A stretch of 12,857 nt of DNA from Verrucomicrobiota bacterium (GCA_018239705.1 JAFEGS010000605.1:1-12857); one strand, 5' to 3'; positions 1 to 6,411 are shown, counted from the first letter of the stretch. Translations and numbers: made by a program. The notes: generated by a model from the sequence alone, not told the origin.

Positions 1-2193
1 AATCTCTCGCTCAATGAAAACAAAATATGGATGTCTCCCGGTCTTTTTGCTGCAATGACGGCGGTCGGTTATCTCAAAGAGGAGATGCCTTTTGGAGAAA
101 AGAGCCATCTCCTACACAAGCTATTGCAAGAATCCTTACCCCTACTCGAGCAGCCGGGAGAATATATTATTACCTGTGCTGAAGAGCTCATCCGCGTTTT
201 TCTACTCTCAAAGCATCAGCTTACAAAAAGGCAGGTCGAAGAGTACCAGTCAAGGCCAAAAGTAATGATGCAGACAGGCGTCGTGCTAGGAGCGCCTGCT
301 GATTCAAAAGCGGGGAAGGCAAATTCGTTTCCTGCCTTTTTAAAGGAATTTGAACTTGCCAAATTGGCCTTTAAATCTCTTGCTGACAATCCCCTCTTAA
401 AGGCGTGGGAATTTACTCTCGCCTCTTTTTCTGAGATCAACCTCGATTTTTGCCGCTGGAATCTCTATTCCAGCCTGGGATTTAACAGCGATGATGCAGG
501 AGGCATCGGCCACTGCCTGTACCAGATGATCTCTCAGAAAGTAGAGCAGGCAAATGAGCATATGAGAGAGATGCAAGAGGAGTATAACCAGGTAGCTGTC
601 CAGATGCAGTATATCGAGGCTCGATTTCGATCTGCCAGTACCGAAAAGGAGATCAATTGGCTCAAAATGGAGCATCAGTCTCGCCAGACTGAACTCTATC
701 ACATTGAACAGGTTCGCTCCATTGCCTACGAGAAGGCAACAAAGACCGCCGGTCTCTATGAATTTTTGATGAGTCAATACGACAAGCTTTTTTATGACTA
801 TTTTCAAGAGGTGTACGACGCAGATCTTCACGACGTAGCCAGCGGCCCATTTGATGATAGTCCAGCAGGGTTTCGGCTCATTTACAAGTATGGGAGAAGT
901 AATCCCTCTCAGTGGGTTCGCATCTATTCACTCCCGGACTTTATCGAAGCGCTCGTCTCCTTTTTTACTCTCACCGAGGCAGATCTTCGCGTAAGCACGC
1001 AAGTCAAGGGGATTGAGGATGAATTGGGCTTGTGCATCACCTACTTGATCAACCACATCAGAAGCGATGAGTTTATCGAATCGGCCTTTTATCGCATGGC
1101 AAAAGCGCATGGAGTTCCTCTTGTCTCCGACCCGCTGCACAACCTGGATAAGATCGAAAAAAAACCGTGGGTGTACACCTCTGGAGGCTCTATGAGCACG
1201 CTGGTGAGCGCCTATTTTCGAAGAGAAGAAAAGCCAACGGAAGTGGCCCGTTGGGTGGAAAATGAGACTGAGCTTTTGGCCTTTTTTATAGATACTATCA
1301 AGCAGCTGCCTCAAGAGATGAGTGGCTCCTATCTAAAAAATCGCGATCGATCAATGCTGATCCACTCTCCTACCCACGCCTTTTTGCTCAAGCCCGGCTC
1401 TTTCAGTCAGGCGTGGACAAGTGATATGTATACCTACTCGTGGATCAAGCAGTACTACATAGAGCCCAGAGTGCGAGATATTGATGCTATCACTATCGAC
1501 GAGGAGATTGGGCAGCATCTTGTAGATTCTCTCGAAAAGTTTGTGCAAAGAGACTATCGTCCTCGATTTCGACAGGTATTTCAAAAGCTGCCCTACTCTT
1601 CGAGCCCCGGTGGTTTTCGCACGTTTCTTGTAAATACCATCGATGGTGATAGAGGGTTGAAGACATCGCGAGGGCCTACTCTCTCGGTCGACGAGATCGA
1701 TGCTGTTCTCTACTCACATCTTCCCTATACCGCAAAAAGTGATGTGAGAGATCTCTCACTAAAGGCTGTGAGTACGGTTTTAGCCGATAACCCTCAATTT
1801 GCAGCTCAAAGCCCAGAGGTGGTTGAAGCGATTTTACGCCATCTCTCCTATCGAGGAGTAGTGTCTGCACAAGAACTTACAAACATTGTGAAAGCAATCT
1901 GCTGTGTGGTGCAGAGAGGGACAAAAAGCTCGAAGAATCTGTATAAGGCTATTCTAGAGGAGCTTCGCAGTCAAAAAGCGCTCTTTGCTGCTCCACTCAT
2001 TTTTGCCGATTCAAACTGGGTAAAAGATTATTTTGCATTTGTTGTGAATCCCGCAACTGGACAAATGGAGCTCTGGAGTGTCGATTTTTATGGGACTACG
2101 GGGCGCCAAATCAGCTACTGGAAAATGTGGCTTAACGGCTCTAGAAAGGAACCTCAGTGGGGAATTTTTAACAGGCCTAGCGAATATGCTTAA
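1..2193 (+). CDS. Large protein of unknown function, 5' end outside the window
   Basis: The frame is open from base 1, and the first Met in the window (base 31, followed by SPGLFAAMTA) has no clear Shine-Dalgarno sequence, so it is probably internal and the gene starts upstream. From that Met there are 720 residues. I do not recognise the family. There is no signal peptide or membrane segment in the visible part. Residues about 166-235 are rich in Glu, Gln, Met and Lys and look like a coiled coil. Later landmarks are a Gly/Ser stretch YTSGGSMSTL (382-391), IHSPTHAFLLKPG (444-456), SSSPGGFRTF (523-532) and an aromatic C-terminal segment (657-720) with FADSNW and FVVNPATGQMELW. That last segment loosely recalls the closing strands of a papain-like or transglutaminase-like fold, but I cannot place a Cys/His pair convincingly, so no function is assigned. 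It lies upstream of the porin gene with a 395-base gap and is unlikely to be co-transcribed with it. It may be a chlamydia-restricted family (inference). Confidence 0.85.
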   Translation, partial: NLSLNENKIWMSPGLFAAMTAVGYLKEEMPFGEKSHLLHKLLQESLPLLEQPGEYIITCAEELIRVFLLSKHQLTKRQVEEYQSRPKVMMQTGVVLGAPADSKAGKANSFPAFLKEFELAKLAFKSLADNPLLKAWEFTLASFSEINLDFCRWNLYSSLGFNSDDAGGIGHCLYQMISQKVEQANEHMREMQEEYNQVAVQMQYIEARFRSASTEKEINWLKMEHQSRQTELYHIEQVRSIAYEKATKTAGLYEFLMSQYDKLFYDYFQEVYDADLHDVASGPFDDSPAGFRLIYKYGRSNPSQWVRIYSLPDFIEALVSFFTLTEADLRVSTQVKGIEDELGLCITYLINHIRSDEFIESAFYRMAKAHGVPLVSDPLHNLDKIEKKPWVYTSGGSMSTLVSAYFRREEKPTEVARWVENETELLAFFIDTIKQLPQEMSGSYLKNRDRSMLIHSPTHAFLLKPGSFSQAWTSDMYTYSWIKQYYIEPRVRDIDAITIDEEIGQHLVDSLEKFVQRDYRPRFRQVFQKLPYSSSPGGFRTFLVNTIDGDRGLKTSRGPTLSVDEIDAVLYSHLPYTAKSDVRDLSLKAVSTVLADNPQFAAQSPEVVEAILRHLSYRGVVSAQELTNIVKAICCVVQRGTKSSKNLYKAILEELRSQKALFAAPLIFADSNWVKDYFAFVVNPATGQMELWSVDFYGTTGRQISYWKMWLNGSRKEPQWGIFNRPSEYA

Positions 2194-2388
2194 AAAAATA
2201 AAAAAATGTTGCGCTAAAAACCGATAATCTGTTACCACAGGATTTTAGTAGTTTTAATAGACTTAAAACCCGGTTGAAGGGCAAGCGAGTAACGTCTCTC
2301 GTTGCCAAGGCAATGACAGGATTGTAAGAACATAGAAAATTTAACGGTAAGATCCTGAGATTGATTTGCTTAGGAAAGGTGTGTTGTA
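2194..2388. other. Gene-free AT-rich stretch with three inverted repeats
   Basis: No credible coding frame is present. Three possible hairpins follow one another: AATCTGT (2226-2232) with ACAGGATT (2237-2244, one bulged base); GTTTTAA (2251-2257) with TTAAAAC (2263-2269), a perfect 7-base repeat around a 5-base loop; and GGCAAgCGAG (2280-2289) with CTCGTTGCC (2298-2306). A further GGCAA follows at 2309. The first hairpin is followed by a T-rich run and could end transcription of the upstream gene weakly. The third has no T tract. A small RNA is possible but not shown. Confidence 0.4.
2226..2257 (+). terminator. Weak terminator-like hairpin after the first gene
   Basis: The stem AATCTGT/ACAGGATT has a TACC loop and one bulge, and is followed by TTAGTAGTTTTAA. 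It lies 32 bases after the stop codon. The stem is short and AT-rich and the T run is interrupted, so it is at best a weak intrinsic terminator. No better candidate lies between the first gene and the porin promoter. Confidence 0.25.
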
Positions 2389-2389
2389 A

Positions 2390-2434
2390 AAGGTATTTAC
2401 AAAAAAGCTCATTGCTTTTATACCTTGTGCACAA
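2390..2434. promoter_or_regulatory. Inverted repeat over the porin promoter, with adjacent palindrome (possible operator)
   Basis: AAGGTAT (2390-2396) pairs with ATACCTT (2420-2426), and inside this AAAAGC (2403-2408) pairs with GCTTTT (2414-2419) around a TCATT loop. The arms overlap the -35 start and the whole -10 box. A perfect 10-base palindrome, TTGTGCACAA (2425-2434), abuts the -10 box and covers the predicted transcription start. Such placement is typical of operators bound by dimeric repressors; which protein would bind is unknown. Confidence 0.4.
2396..2424 (+). promoter_or_regulatory. Sigma70-type promoter for the porin gene
   Basis: TTTACA (2396-2401; 5 of 6 bases match TTGACA) is separated by exactly 17 bases from TATACC (2419-2424; 4 of 6 match TATAAT). 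It predicts a transcription start near 2431 and a leader of about 158 bases before the porin start. It is the best promoter match in the intergenic region on this strand. It is embedded in an inverted repeat (listed separately), which suggests control by a repressor or by structure. Confidence 0.55.
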
Positions 2435-2588
2435 CATTGTAGCTGCAGGTTTTGCTGCAAAGCAACTGCAAGGGGGATGGGGAGGCGCGAATTAGCGACC
2501 TAAAATGAAGATGACCGACAAATGAGACGGGAAAGACTACAAGTTTGAAGTGTTTTTTTTATAGATTTAAGCAAAAATGGAGAAAAGT
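2431..2588 (+). promoter_or_regulatory. Long structured leader of the porin mRNA
   Basis: If the promoter at 2396-2424 is used, the leader is about 158 bases long. It contains a hairpin, TGCAG (2444-2448) with CTGCA (2466-2470) and TTGCT (2452-2456) with AGCAA (2461-2465) closed by a GCAA loop. A G-rich run, AGGGGGATGGGGAGG (2471-2485), follows. Two tiny overlapping frames are present: ATG at 2505 to TGA at 2525 (MKMTDK) and ATG at 2522 to TGA at 2548 (MRRERLQV). Neither has a well-spaced Shine-Dalgarno sequence, so their translation is doubtful. The length and structure suggest post-transcriptional control, but no known riboswitch class is recognised. Confidence 0.35.
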
Positions 2589-3890
2589 ATGAGACTATTC
2601 AAGTATTTGTTGCCTCTCGCAGTGGCGACATGTGGCTTTAGTGGTGCAGTAAATGCACAAGGCCCAGAACGTGACTACGCAACTGTCCACGAAGCTCGTG
2701 AAAGAGATTCACTAGCTGTAGAGGCTTTTGTAAAGTCGAAGCGTGGTATTACCCTTGCTGAAAAGGGCGGAAATATGATGATCAGTGGTGAAGTCCACAT
2801 GGAGTGGTCCCACTTGAGAGCAAGAAATCATCACCAAAGACAGCGTGGTAGCGGAACAAGCCATCTGCACCCACCAGCAGGCAAGCATGCACCATATGCG
2901 ACTAACGAATTTGGTGTTGAAGCAGACTTGATGTTCGACTACAAAGCTGATCGTACATGGGCAGCTATCCAGCTCCAAATGGACAACGAAGCTGGTATTC
3001 GCTCACATGACTGGAAAGAAGGTATCAACGACACAAAGAACTACCTTTGGGGAAGTGGTACATTGGATGATCTCGTTCTGCGTAAAGCATACATGGGCTA
3101 TAACATCCTCGAGCTAGGAACAGCCCGTCTTGATGTAGAACTTGGCCGTCGTCGCTTCTACGATGTGTTCGATTCACGAGTTCAGTTTAACTCTTACTTC
3201 GATGGCTTAATGCTGAAATACGCAGAAAGCTTTGAAGGGCTGTTTGATTTCACAGCGAAAACAGCCGCATTTGTTATCGATGACACTGTAAACCACTTCG
3301 GTTATGTTGGTGAACTTGGATTCTTGAACATCATGGACACAGGACTTGATTTCAAATATTCGCTTATCGACTGGGATACAGTAGCTACAAACAGATACGG
3401 AGCAAGACACCCACGTGGTGCTCAGTTCCTGAACAACCAGTACACATTGGCCTACAATGTAAGCCCAGACATGCTTGGCGTAAAAACAAAGCTGTATGGT
3501 GCATATTTGAACAATGCTCATGCTCATAGAAACCGCTTCTTCAACCACCACAACAAGGGCAATGCCTGGTATGCTGGTGTGAAGTTTGGCGAAGTTCGCA
3601 AAGCTAATGACTGGGCAGTTGATGCAAACTACCAGTGGGTACAAGCACAGGCAGTATCAGAGTGCGATGCATCTGGTATCCAGCGTGACAACCCAAGAAA
3701 CATCTCTATCTACAAGAGAAAGTCGGGTGGTTTTGCTAACTACAAAGGTTTTGAAATTGACACATTCTACGCTGTTACTGATAACTTGACACTGAACGTG
3801 AAGTTCGACCGAGTTCATCAGGAAAGCCGCGCAGTTGGTGGCAAACACCGCTCATGGCAATTCCAAGTGGAAGCTGTCTACGCATTCTAA
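2589..3890 (+). CDS. Outer-membrane beta-barrel protein, putative porin, histidine-rich
   Basis: The start at 2589 is chosen because GGAG (2579-2582) sits 6 bases before it, while the ATG at 2577 has no Shine-Dalgarno sequence; this start gives 433 residues. (Positions below count from the 2577 Met; subtract 4 for the chosen start.) The N-terminus MRLFKYLLPLAVATCGFSG is a classic signal peptide with likely cleavage after AVNA (residue 27), so the protein is exported. The rest alternates polar and aromatic/hydrophobic residues, has many Tyr/Phe/Trp and ends in VYAF, the terminal Phe that marks BAM-inserted barrels. It probably sits in the outer membrane as a porin and may correspond to the Pom-type porins of environmental chlamydiae (inference). 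The mature protein has only one Cys (363), unlike the cysteine-rich MOMP of Chlamydiaceae. It has 17 His residues, seven in 74-104 and four in 315-325, probably in loops. Codon use leans to AAC, TTC, GGT and CGT, unlike its neighbours, which suggests high expression. It appears monocistronic, with its own promoter and terminator. Confidence 0.8.
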   Translation: MRLFKYLLPLAVATCGFSGAVNAQGPERDYATVHEARERDSLAVEAFVKSKRGITLAEKGGNMMISGEVHMEWSHLRARNHHQRQRGSGTSHLHPPAGKHAPYATNEFGVEADLMFDYKADRTWAAIQLQMDNEAGIRSHDWKEGINDTKNYLWGSGTLDDLVLRKAYMGYNILELGTARLDVELGRRRFYDVFDSRVQFNSYFDGLMLKYAESFEGLFDFTAKTAAFVIDDTVNHFGYVGELGFLNIMDTGLDFKYSLIDWDTVATNRYGARHPRGAQFLNNQYTLAYNVSPDMLGVKTKLYGAYLNNAHAHRNRFFNHHNKGNAWYAGVKFGEVRKANDWAVDANYQWVQAQAVSECDASGIQRDNPRNISIYKRKSGGFANYKGFEIDTFYAVTDNLTLNVKFDRVHQESRAVGGKHRSWQFQVEAVYAF

Positions 3891-3924
3891 ATCTATCTTA
3901 AAGATGGATGCTTAGAATTCCACA

Positions 3925-3954
3925 AAAAAGGGGCTCTTTTCAGAGCCCCTTTTT
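3925..3954 (+). terminator. Strong intrinsic terminator of the porin gene
   Basis: GGGGCTCT (3930-3937) pairs perfectly with AGAGCCCC (3942-3949) around a TTTC loop, preceded by five A and followed by five T. This is a textbook rho-independent terminator, 35 bases after the porin stop codon. The flanking A and T runs would also allow it to act weakly on the other strand. Confidence 0.9.
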
Positions 3955-3961
3955 CATTTCC

Positions 3962-4002
3962 CCCAGGGTTTCGTTACCCCTCCGGGGTTTCCTTACCCTG
4001 GG
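3962..4002. repeat. Nested inverted repeat with an imperfect 14-base direct repeat
   Basis: An outer pair, CCCAGGGT (3962-3969) and ACCCTGGG (3995-4002), encloses an inner hairpin, ACCCC (3976-3980) and GGGGT (3984-3988). The same bases form two copies of GGGTTTCSTTACCC (3966-3979 and 3985-3998), differing at a single G/C position. The element can fold either as one long stem with an inner hairpin or as two small stems. It lies between the two terminator hairpins. Its role is unknown; it may be a transcript-end stabiliser or a remnant of a short repeat family. Confidence 0.6.
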
Positions 4003-4014
4003 CTACTCGCTGCC

Positions 4015-4039
4015 GCCCCATCCTGGGGCTCTTTTATTT
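4015..4039 (+). terminator. Second terminator-like hairpin downstream of the porin
   Basis: GCCCCA (4015-4020) pairs perfectly with TGGGGC (4024-4029) around a TCC loop, followed by TCTTTTATTT. Together with the terminator at 3925-3954 it would form a tandem stop that insulates the downstream membrane-protein gene from strong porin transcription. Confidence 0.6.
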
Positions 4040-4138
4040 TCTGCAAGAATTGCGGACCAAATATTTTCCTCTCATTCTTCTGGTGAAAATAATTCCTTTC
4101 AGCTATGAGCTAAATTACTGTTTAACCATAGGAGAATT

Positions 4139-4693
4139 ATGAACAACCTTAGTCTCTATTTCAGGGATATTGAAAGCGTACGGAAGAACTGGGGCTGGTT
4201 TTTGGCTCTTGGACTTCTTCTTGTGGCTTTAGGTGCTGGTGTGGTGAGCTCTGCCTATTATGCCACCGTCTTTTCTGTTGTGCTTTTTGGGGCTCTACTT
4301 ATCTGTACAGGCGTCGTACAGTTTATCCAGGCCTTTCTTGCACGTAAATGGAGCGGGATCTTCCTCGCGCTCTTTTTGTCGGTGCTCTATCTCGTCACAG
4401 GTGTGATGTGCGTTTCCAATCCGACAATGTCGGCGATTGGCCTGACCTTGGGGATTGCAGCCTTTTGCTTTGTCGCCGGCATCTTCAGAATGCTTGCCTC
4501 TTTAATGCTTCGCTTTGATCATTGGGGATGGGTCTTCTTTAACGGTCTTGTCACCTTTATCTTGGGTATTTTGATCTATTCCGATTGGCCTGTATCGGGC
4601 TTGTGGCTCATTGGGCTCTTTATCGGTATCGACATCATCTTGTCAGGCTGGTCGTGGATTTTCTTGTCCCTGGCAGCCCGGCTCAAAAAGTAA
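4139..4693 (+). CDS. HdeD/DUF308 family six-helix inner-membrane protein
   Basis: The 184 residues are close to the length of E. coli HdeD (about 190). Six hydrophobic segments are visible at roughly 18-38, 42-64, 72-91, 97-120, 128-147 and 153-178, with a short basic cytoplasmic tail (RLKK). The C-terminal stretch GLFIGIDIILSGWSWI (159-174) is the characteristic end of HdeD/DUF308 proteins. E. coli HdeD is tied to acid resistance at high cell density; the biochemical activity of the family is unknown, so a stress or envelope role here is only inferred. An AGGAGA (4130-4135) precedes the ATG with short spacing. I see no convincing promoter in 4040-4130, and tandem terminators separate it from the porin gene. 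Its stop codon lies inside the 3' end of the convergent lplT-like gene, an 11-base overlap. Confidence 0.85.
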   Translation: MNNLSLYFRDIESVRKNWGWFLALGLLLVALGAGVVSSAYYATVFSVVLFGALLICTGVVQFIQAFLARKWSGIFLALFLSVLYLVTGVMCVSNPTMSAIGLTLGIAAFCFVAGIFRMLASLMLRFDHWGWVFFNGLVTFILGILIYSDWPVSGLWLIGLFIGIDIILSGWSWIFLSLAARLKK

Positions 4694-6347
4694 AGAACGA
4701 AGTATCTTTGAGATGAGATTGCCATTCCTCTTGTAGCTTTCCTTCTGGTTGTCTGCAGAAGATAGCTACAGAGGTGCCTCTTTGAAAGGCTGTTGTGACA
4801 AGGTTTGCCCTTGTGCCGCCAGGGCGTATTGCCTCAAGAGAGGCGACCTCGTGCACAGAGACAATGTACTTAAGCAGCCTCACATACCATGCAGAAAGTG
4901 TTTGTGAGGGCATTACTTCGATAAGGCGCATGCGATGCCTTTGCCTTCCCACAATAAGTGCGGCCCATGGCCAGGGCGGTAGATCTGCTACAATGAAGGA
5001 AGGAGTGCCAGCAGGGATATCGCCAACTTCTAAAGAAATATTTTTAAAAAATAACTTAGATGTGAGCTCGCATATAAAACGCACAAGGTATCCACGGATA
5101 GCCATAGTGATGAATACCATGATAGTAAGGGTAATCAAGCCCACAGCAAAAAAGCCGGCTCGCGGCTCTAGCTCGAGGGTTTCGCTTAAAAAATAGAGCA
5201 TACCGGCAGAACAGAGCACGCCAAAAAAGCCTAGAAAATTAGAGGTGGCAATGACCTGTCCTCTGATGGTCTTGGGACTTGCAATTTGGATAAATGAGTC
5301 GAGCGGTACGAGATAGAGACCGCCGAAGATGCCAATGAGTATCACAAGTCCAATTTCTACCATAAGATAGTCAGAAAAGGCGCTGAGAGCAAAGAGACAG
5401 AGTGCAATCCCCAGGCCGCCGAACGGCACAAACCCAAGTTCAACCGATTTCCCAGAGATTTTTCCCGCAAGAAGTGATCCTATACCTATCCCTAAGGCTG
5501 TCAGCAAGAAGAGATATCCCCCCTGTACATCGCTAAGATGGAGGTTTTGCAGGGCAAAGGGAATCATGTTGAGCTGGATGTAGGAGCCTATAAAGAGGAA
5601 AAAGGAGGAGCCAATAACCGCTGAGAGGAGTGTAGGCTGCTTATAGATGATAAACAGGTTTCGCACTATCTCTGTAAGAAAGCGCGCTGAGATGGCCTTC
5701 TTTGACCCTGAAGGGGCAGTTTTCGGTATTTTCAGGGCGCAGTAGAGACCAACCGCTGCAAAGCAGATACTGGGAACTGAGGCAGTAATAAAATCATGGT
5801 CACTCATATCGGTCAGAAATGAGGCTAAAAAGGTGCCTATAATGATGGCAATAAAGGTAAAAGAGGTGAGAAGTCCATTTGCCTTAGATATCCTTTCCGG
5901 AGGGACAATTTCCGGTACAATGCCATACTTACACGGGGCAAAGATGGCGCTGTGGCAGGCGAGGAGGAACAGCGCTGTGAAGGCCAGGGGTTTACTGCCA
6001 AGCGAAAAGGCCCAGGCGCCAAATAGCATCACCAGACACTCTGCAATCTTTGCTCCCACGATGATGGAGCGTTTACTAAATCTATCGGCCATGGTGCCAG
6101 CTGTGGCGGAGAGGAGCAAAAAGGGAATCACGTAGAGTGCGCCGACCGAGGCAAGGATGGAGTGGCTGGAGGCGCTTCCCTCTATAGAAATAAAACAAAA
6201 CACAGCCAATAGCTTGAAAATGTTATCATTCATAGCACCGAGAAACTGGGTGCAGTTGAGATAGCCAAAGGGACTAAAATAGAGTCGTGCAAGCAAGGAG
6301 GGCATAGATGTTTTCCTGTCGTCTGTAGGACCGTTTGCAAATGCCAT
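4683..6347 (-). CDS. lplT: LplT/YgeD-like MFS transporter with degenerate acyltransferase-like C-terminal domain
   Basis: The product has 554 residues; E. coli LplT, which flips lysophospholipids inward across the inner membrane, has about 397. Residues about 30-420 form the MFS domain with about 12 hydrophobic segments. FLGAMNDNIFKLL (35-47) matches the family's first-helix signature (AFGDN in E. coli), and GTMADRFSKR (84-93) is MFS motif A. Residues about 425-554 are an extension resembling the start of a PlsC-type acyltransferase, as in MFS-acyltransferase fusions. However, the region where NHxSxxD (the HX4D catalytic motif) should lie reads FIVADLPPWPWAALI (451-465) and lacks the His and Asp. 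GTSVAIFCRQPEG (524-536) recalls the FPEG block. The domain is therefore probably not catalytic. Chlamydial YgeD (CT641) is, as I recall, similarly long and next to recC. An AAGG (6358-6361 on this strand) lies 10 bases before the start; Met15 (6305), preceded by AGGA, is an alternative start. Confidence 0.82.
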   Translation of the reverse strand: MAFANGPTDDRKTSMPSLLARLYFSPFGYLNCTQFLGAMNDNIFKLLAVFCFISIEGSASSHSILASVGALYVIPFLLLSATAGTMADRFSKRSIIVGAKIAECLVMLFGAWAFSLGSKPLAFTALFLLACHSAIFAPCKYGIVPEIVPPERISKANGLLTSFTFIAIIIGTFLASFLTDMSDHDFITASVPSICFAAVGLYCALKIPKTAPSGSKKAISARFLTEIVRNLFIIYKQPTLLSAVIGSSFFLFIGSYIQLNMIPFALQNLHLSDVQGGYLFLLTALGIGIGSLLAGKISGKSVELGFVPFGGLGIALCLFALSAFSDYLMVEIGLVILIGIFGGLYLVPLDSFIQIASPKTIRGQVIATSNFLGFFGVLCSAGMLYFLSETLELEPRAGFFAVGLITLTIMVFITMAIRGYLVRFICELTSKLFFKNISLEVGDIPAGTPSFIVADLPPWPWAALIVGRQRHRMRLIEVMPSQTLSAWYVRLLKYIVSVHEVASLEAIRPGGTRANLVTTAFQRGTSVAIFCRQPEGKLQEEWQSHLKDTSFFTF

Positions 6348-6358
6348 AGAGTTATTAC

Positions 6359-6387
6359 CTTAAAAATGTAAGGAATCATTGTATAAT
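6359..6387 (+). promoter_or_regulatory. Possible recC promoter with perfect -10 box
   Basis: TATAAT (6382-6387) is a perfect sigma70 -10 hexamer. The -35 position at 17-base spacing reads CTTAAA (6359-6364), only 3 of 6 matches. The predicted transcription start (about 6394) would fall after the first ATG of the recC frame (6390), so use of this promoter would require the downstream ATG at 6426. It shares its -10 bases with the opposing lplT promoter. Confidence 0.35.
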
Positions 6388-6411
6388 AGATGGATGTAGA
6401 CAGCCAATCAA
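6383..6411 (-). promoter_or_regulatory. Promoter of the lplT-like gene
   Basis: On the minus strand TTGATT (6411-6406) and TATTAT (6388-6383) are separated by exactly 17 bases. The -10 box matches 5 of 6 consensus bases and the -35 box 4 of 6. The predicted transcription start is near 6376, giving a leader of about 30 bases before the ATG at 6347. The -35 box lies inside the 5' coding part of recC as read from its first ATG. Confidence 0.5.

Noticed and set aside
2280..2306. Hairpin GGCAAgCGAG/CTCGTTGCC as an intrinsic terminator
   Set aside because: The stem is good but it is followed by AAGGCAATGA, with no T tract.
2177..2437. 86-residue minus-strand frame across the intergenic region
   Set aside because: It has no Shine-Dalgarno sequence and no recognisable composition, and it crosses the promoter and hairpins of the porin gene.
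2545..2565. TTGAAG and TATAGA as a promoter just before the porin
   Set aside because: The two boxes are separated by only 9 bases, far from the 16-18 needed.
2577..2588. ATG at 2577 as the porin start
   Set aside because: It lacks a Shine-Dalgarno sequence; GGAG at 2579-2582 is well spaced for the ATG at 2589, which also gives a cleaner signal peptide.
2589..2669. Lipoprotein signal peptide in the porin (Cys at residue 19)
   Set aside because: The sequence before the Cys is VAT, not a lipobox such as LAG or LSA, and a good signal peptidase I site (AVNA) follows.
3908..4108. 66-residue plus-strand frame after the porin
   Set aside because: It is made of the terminator hairpins and nested repeat; there is no ribosome-binding site and the translation is low-complexity.
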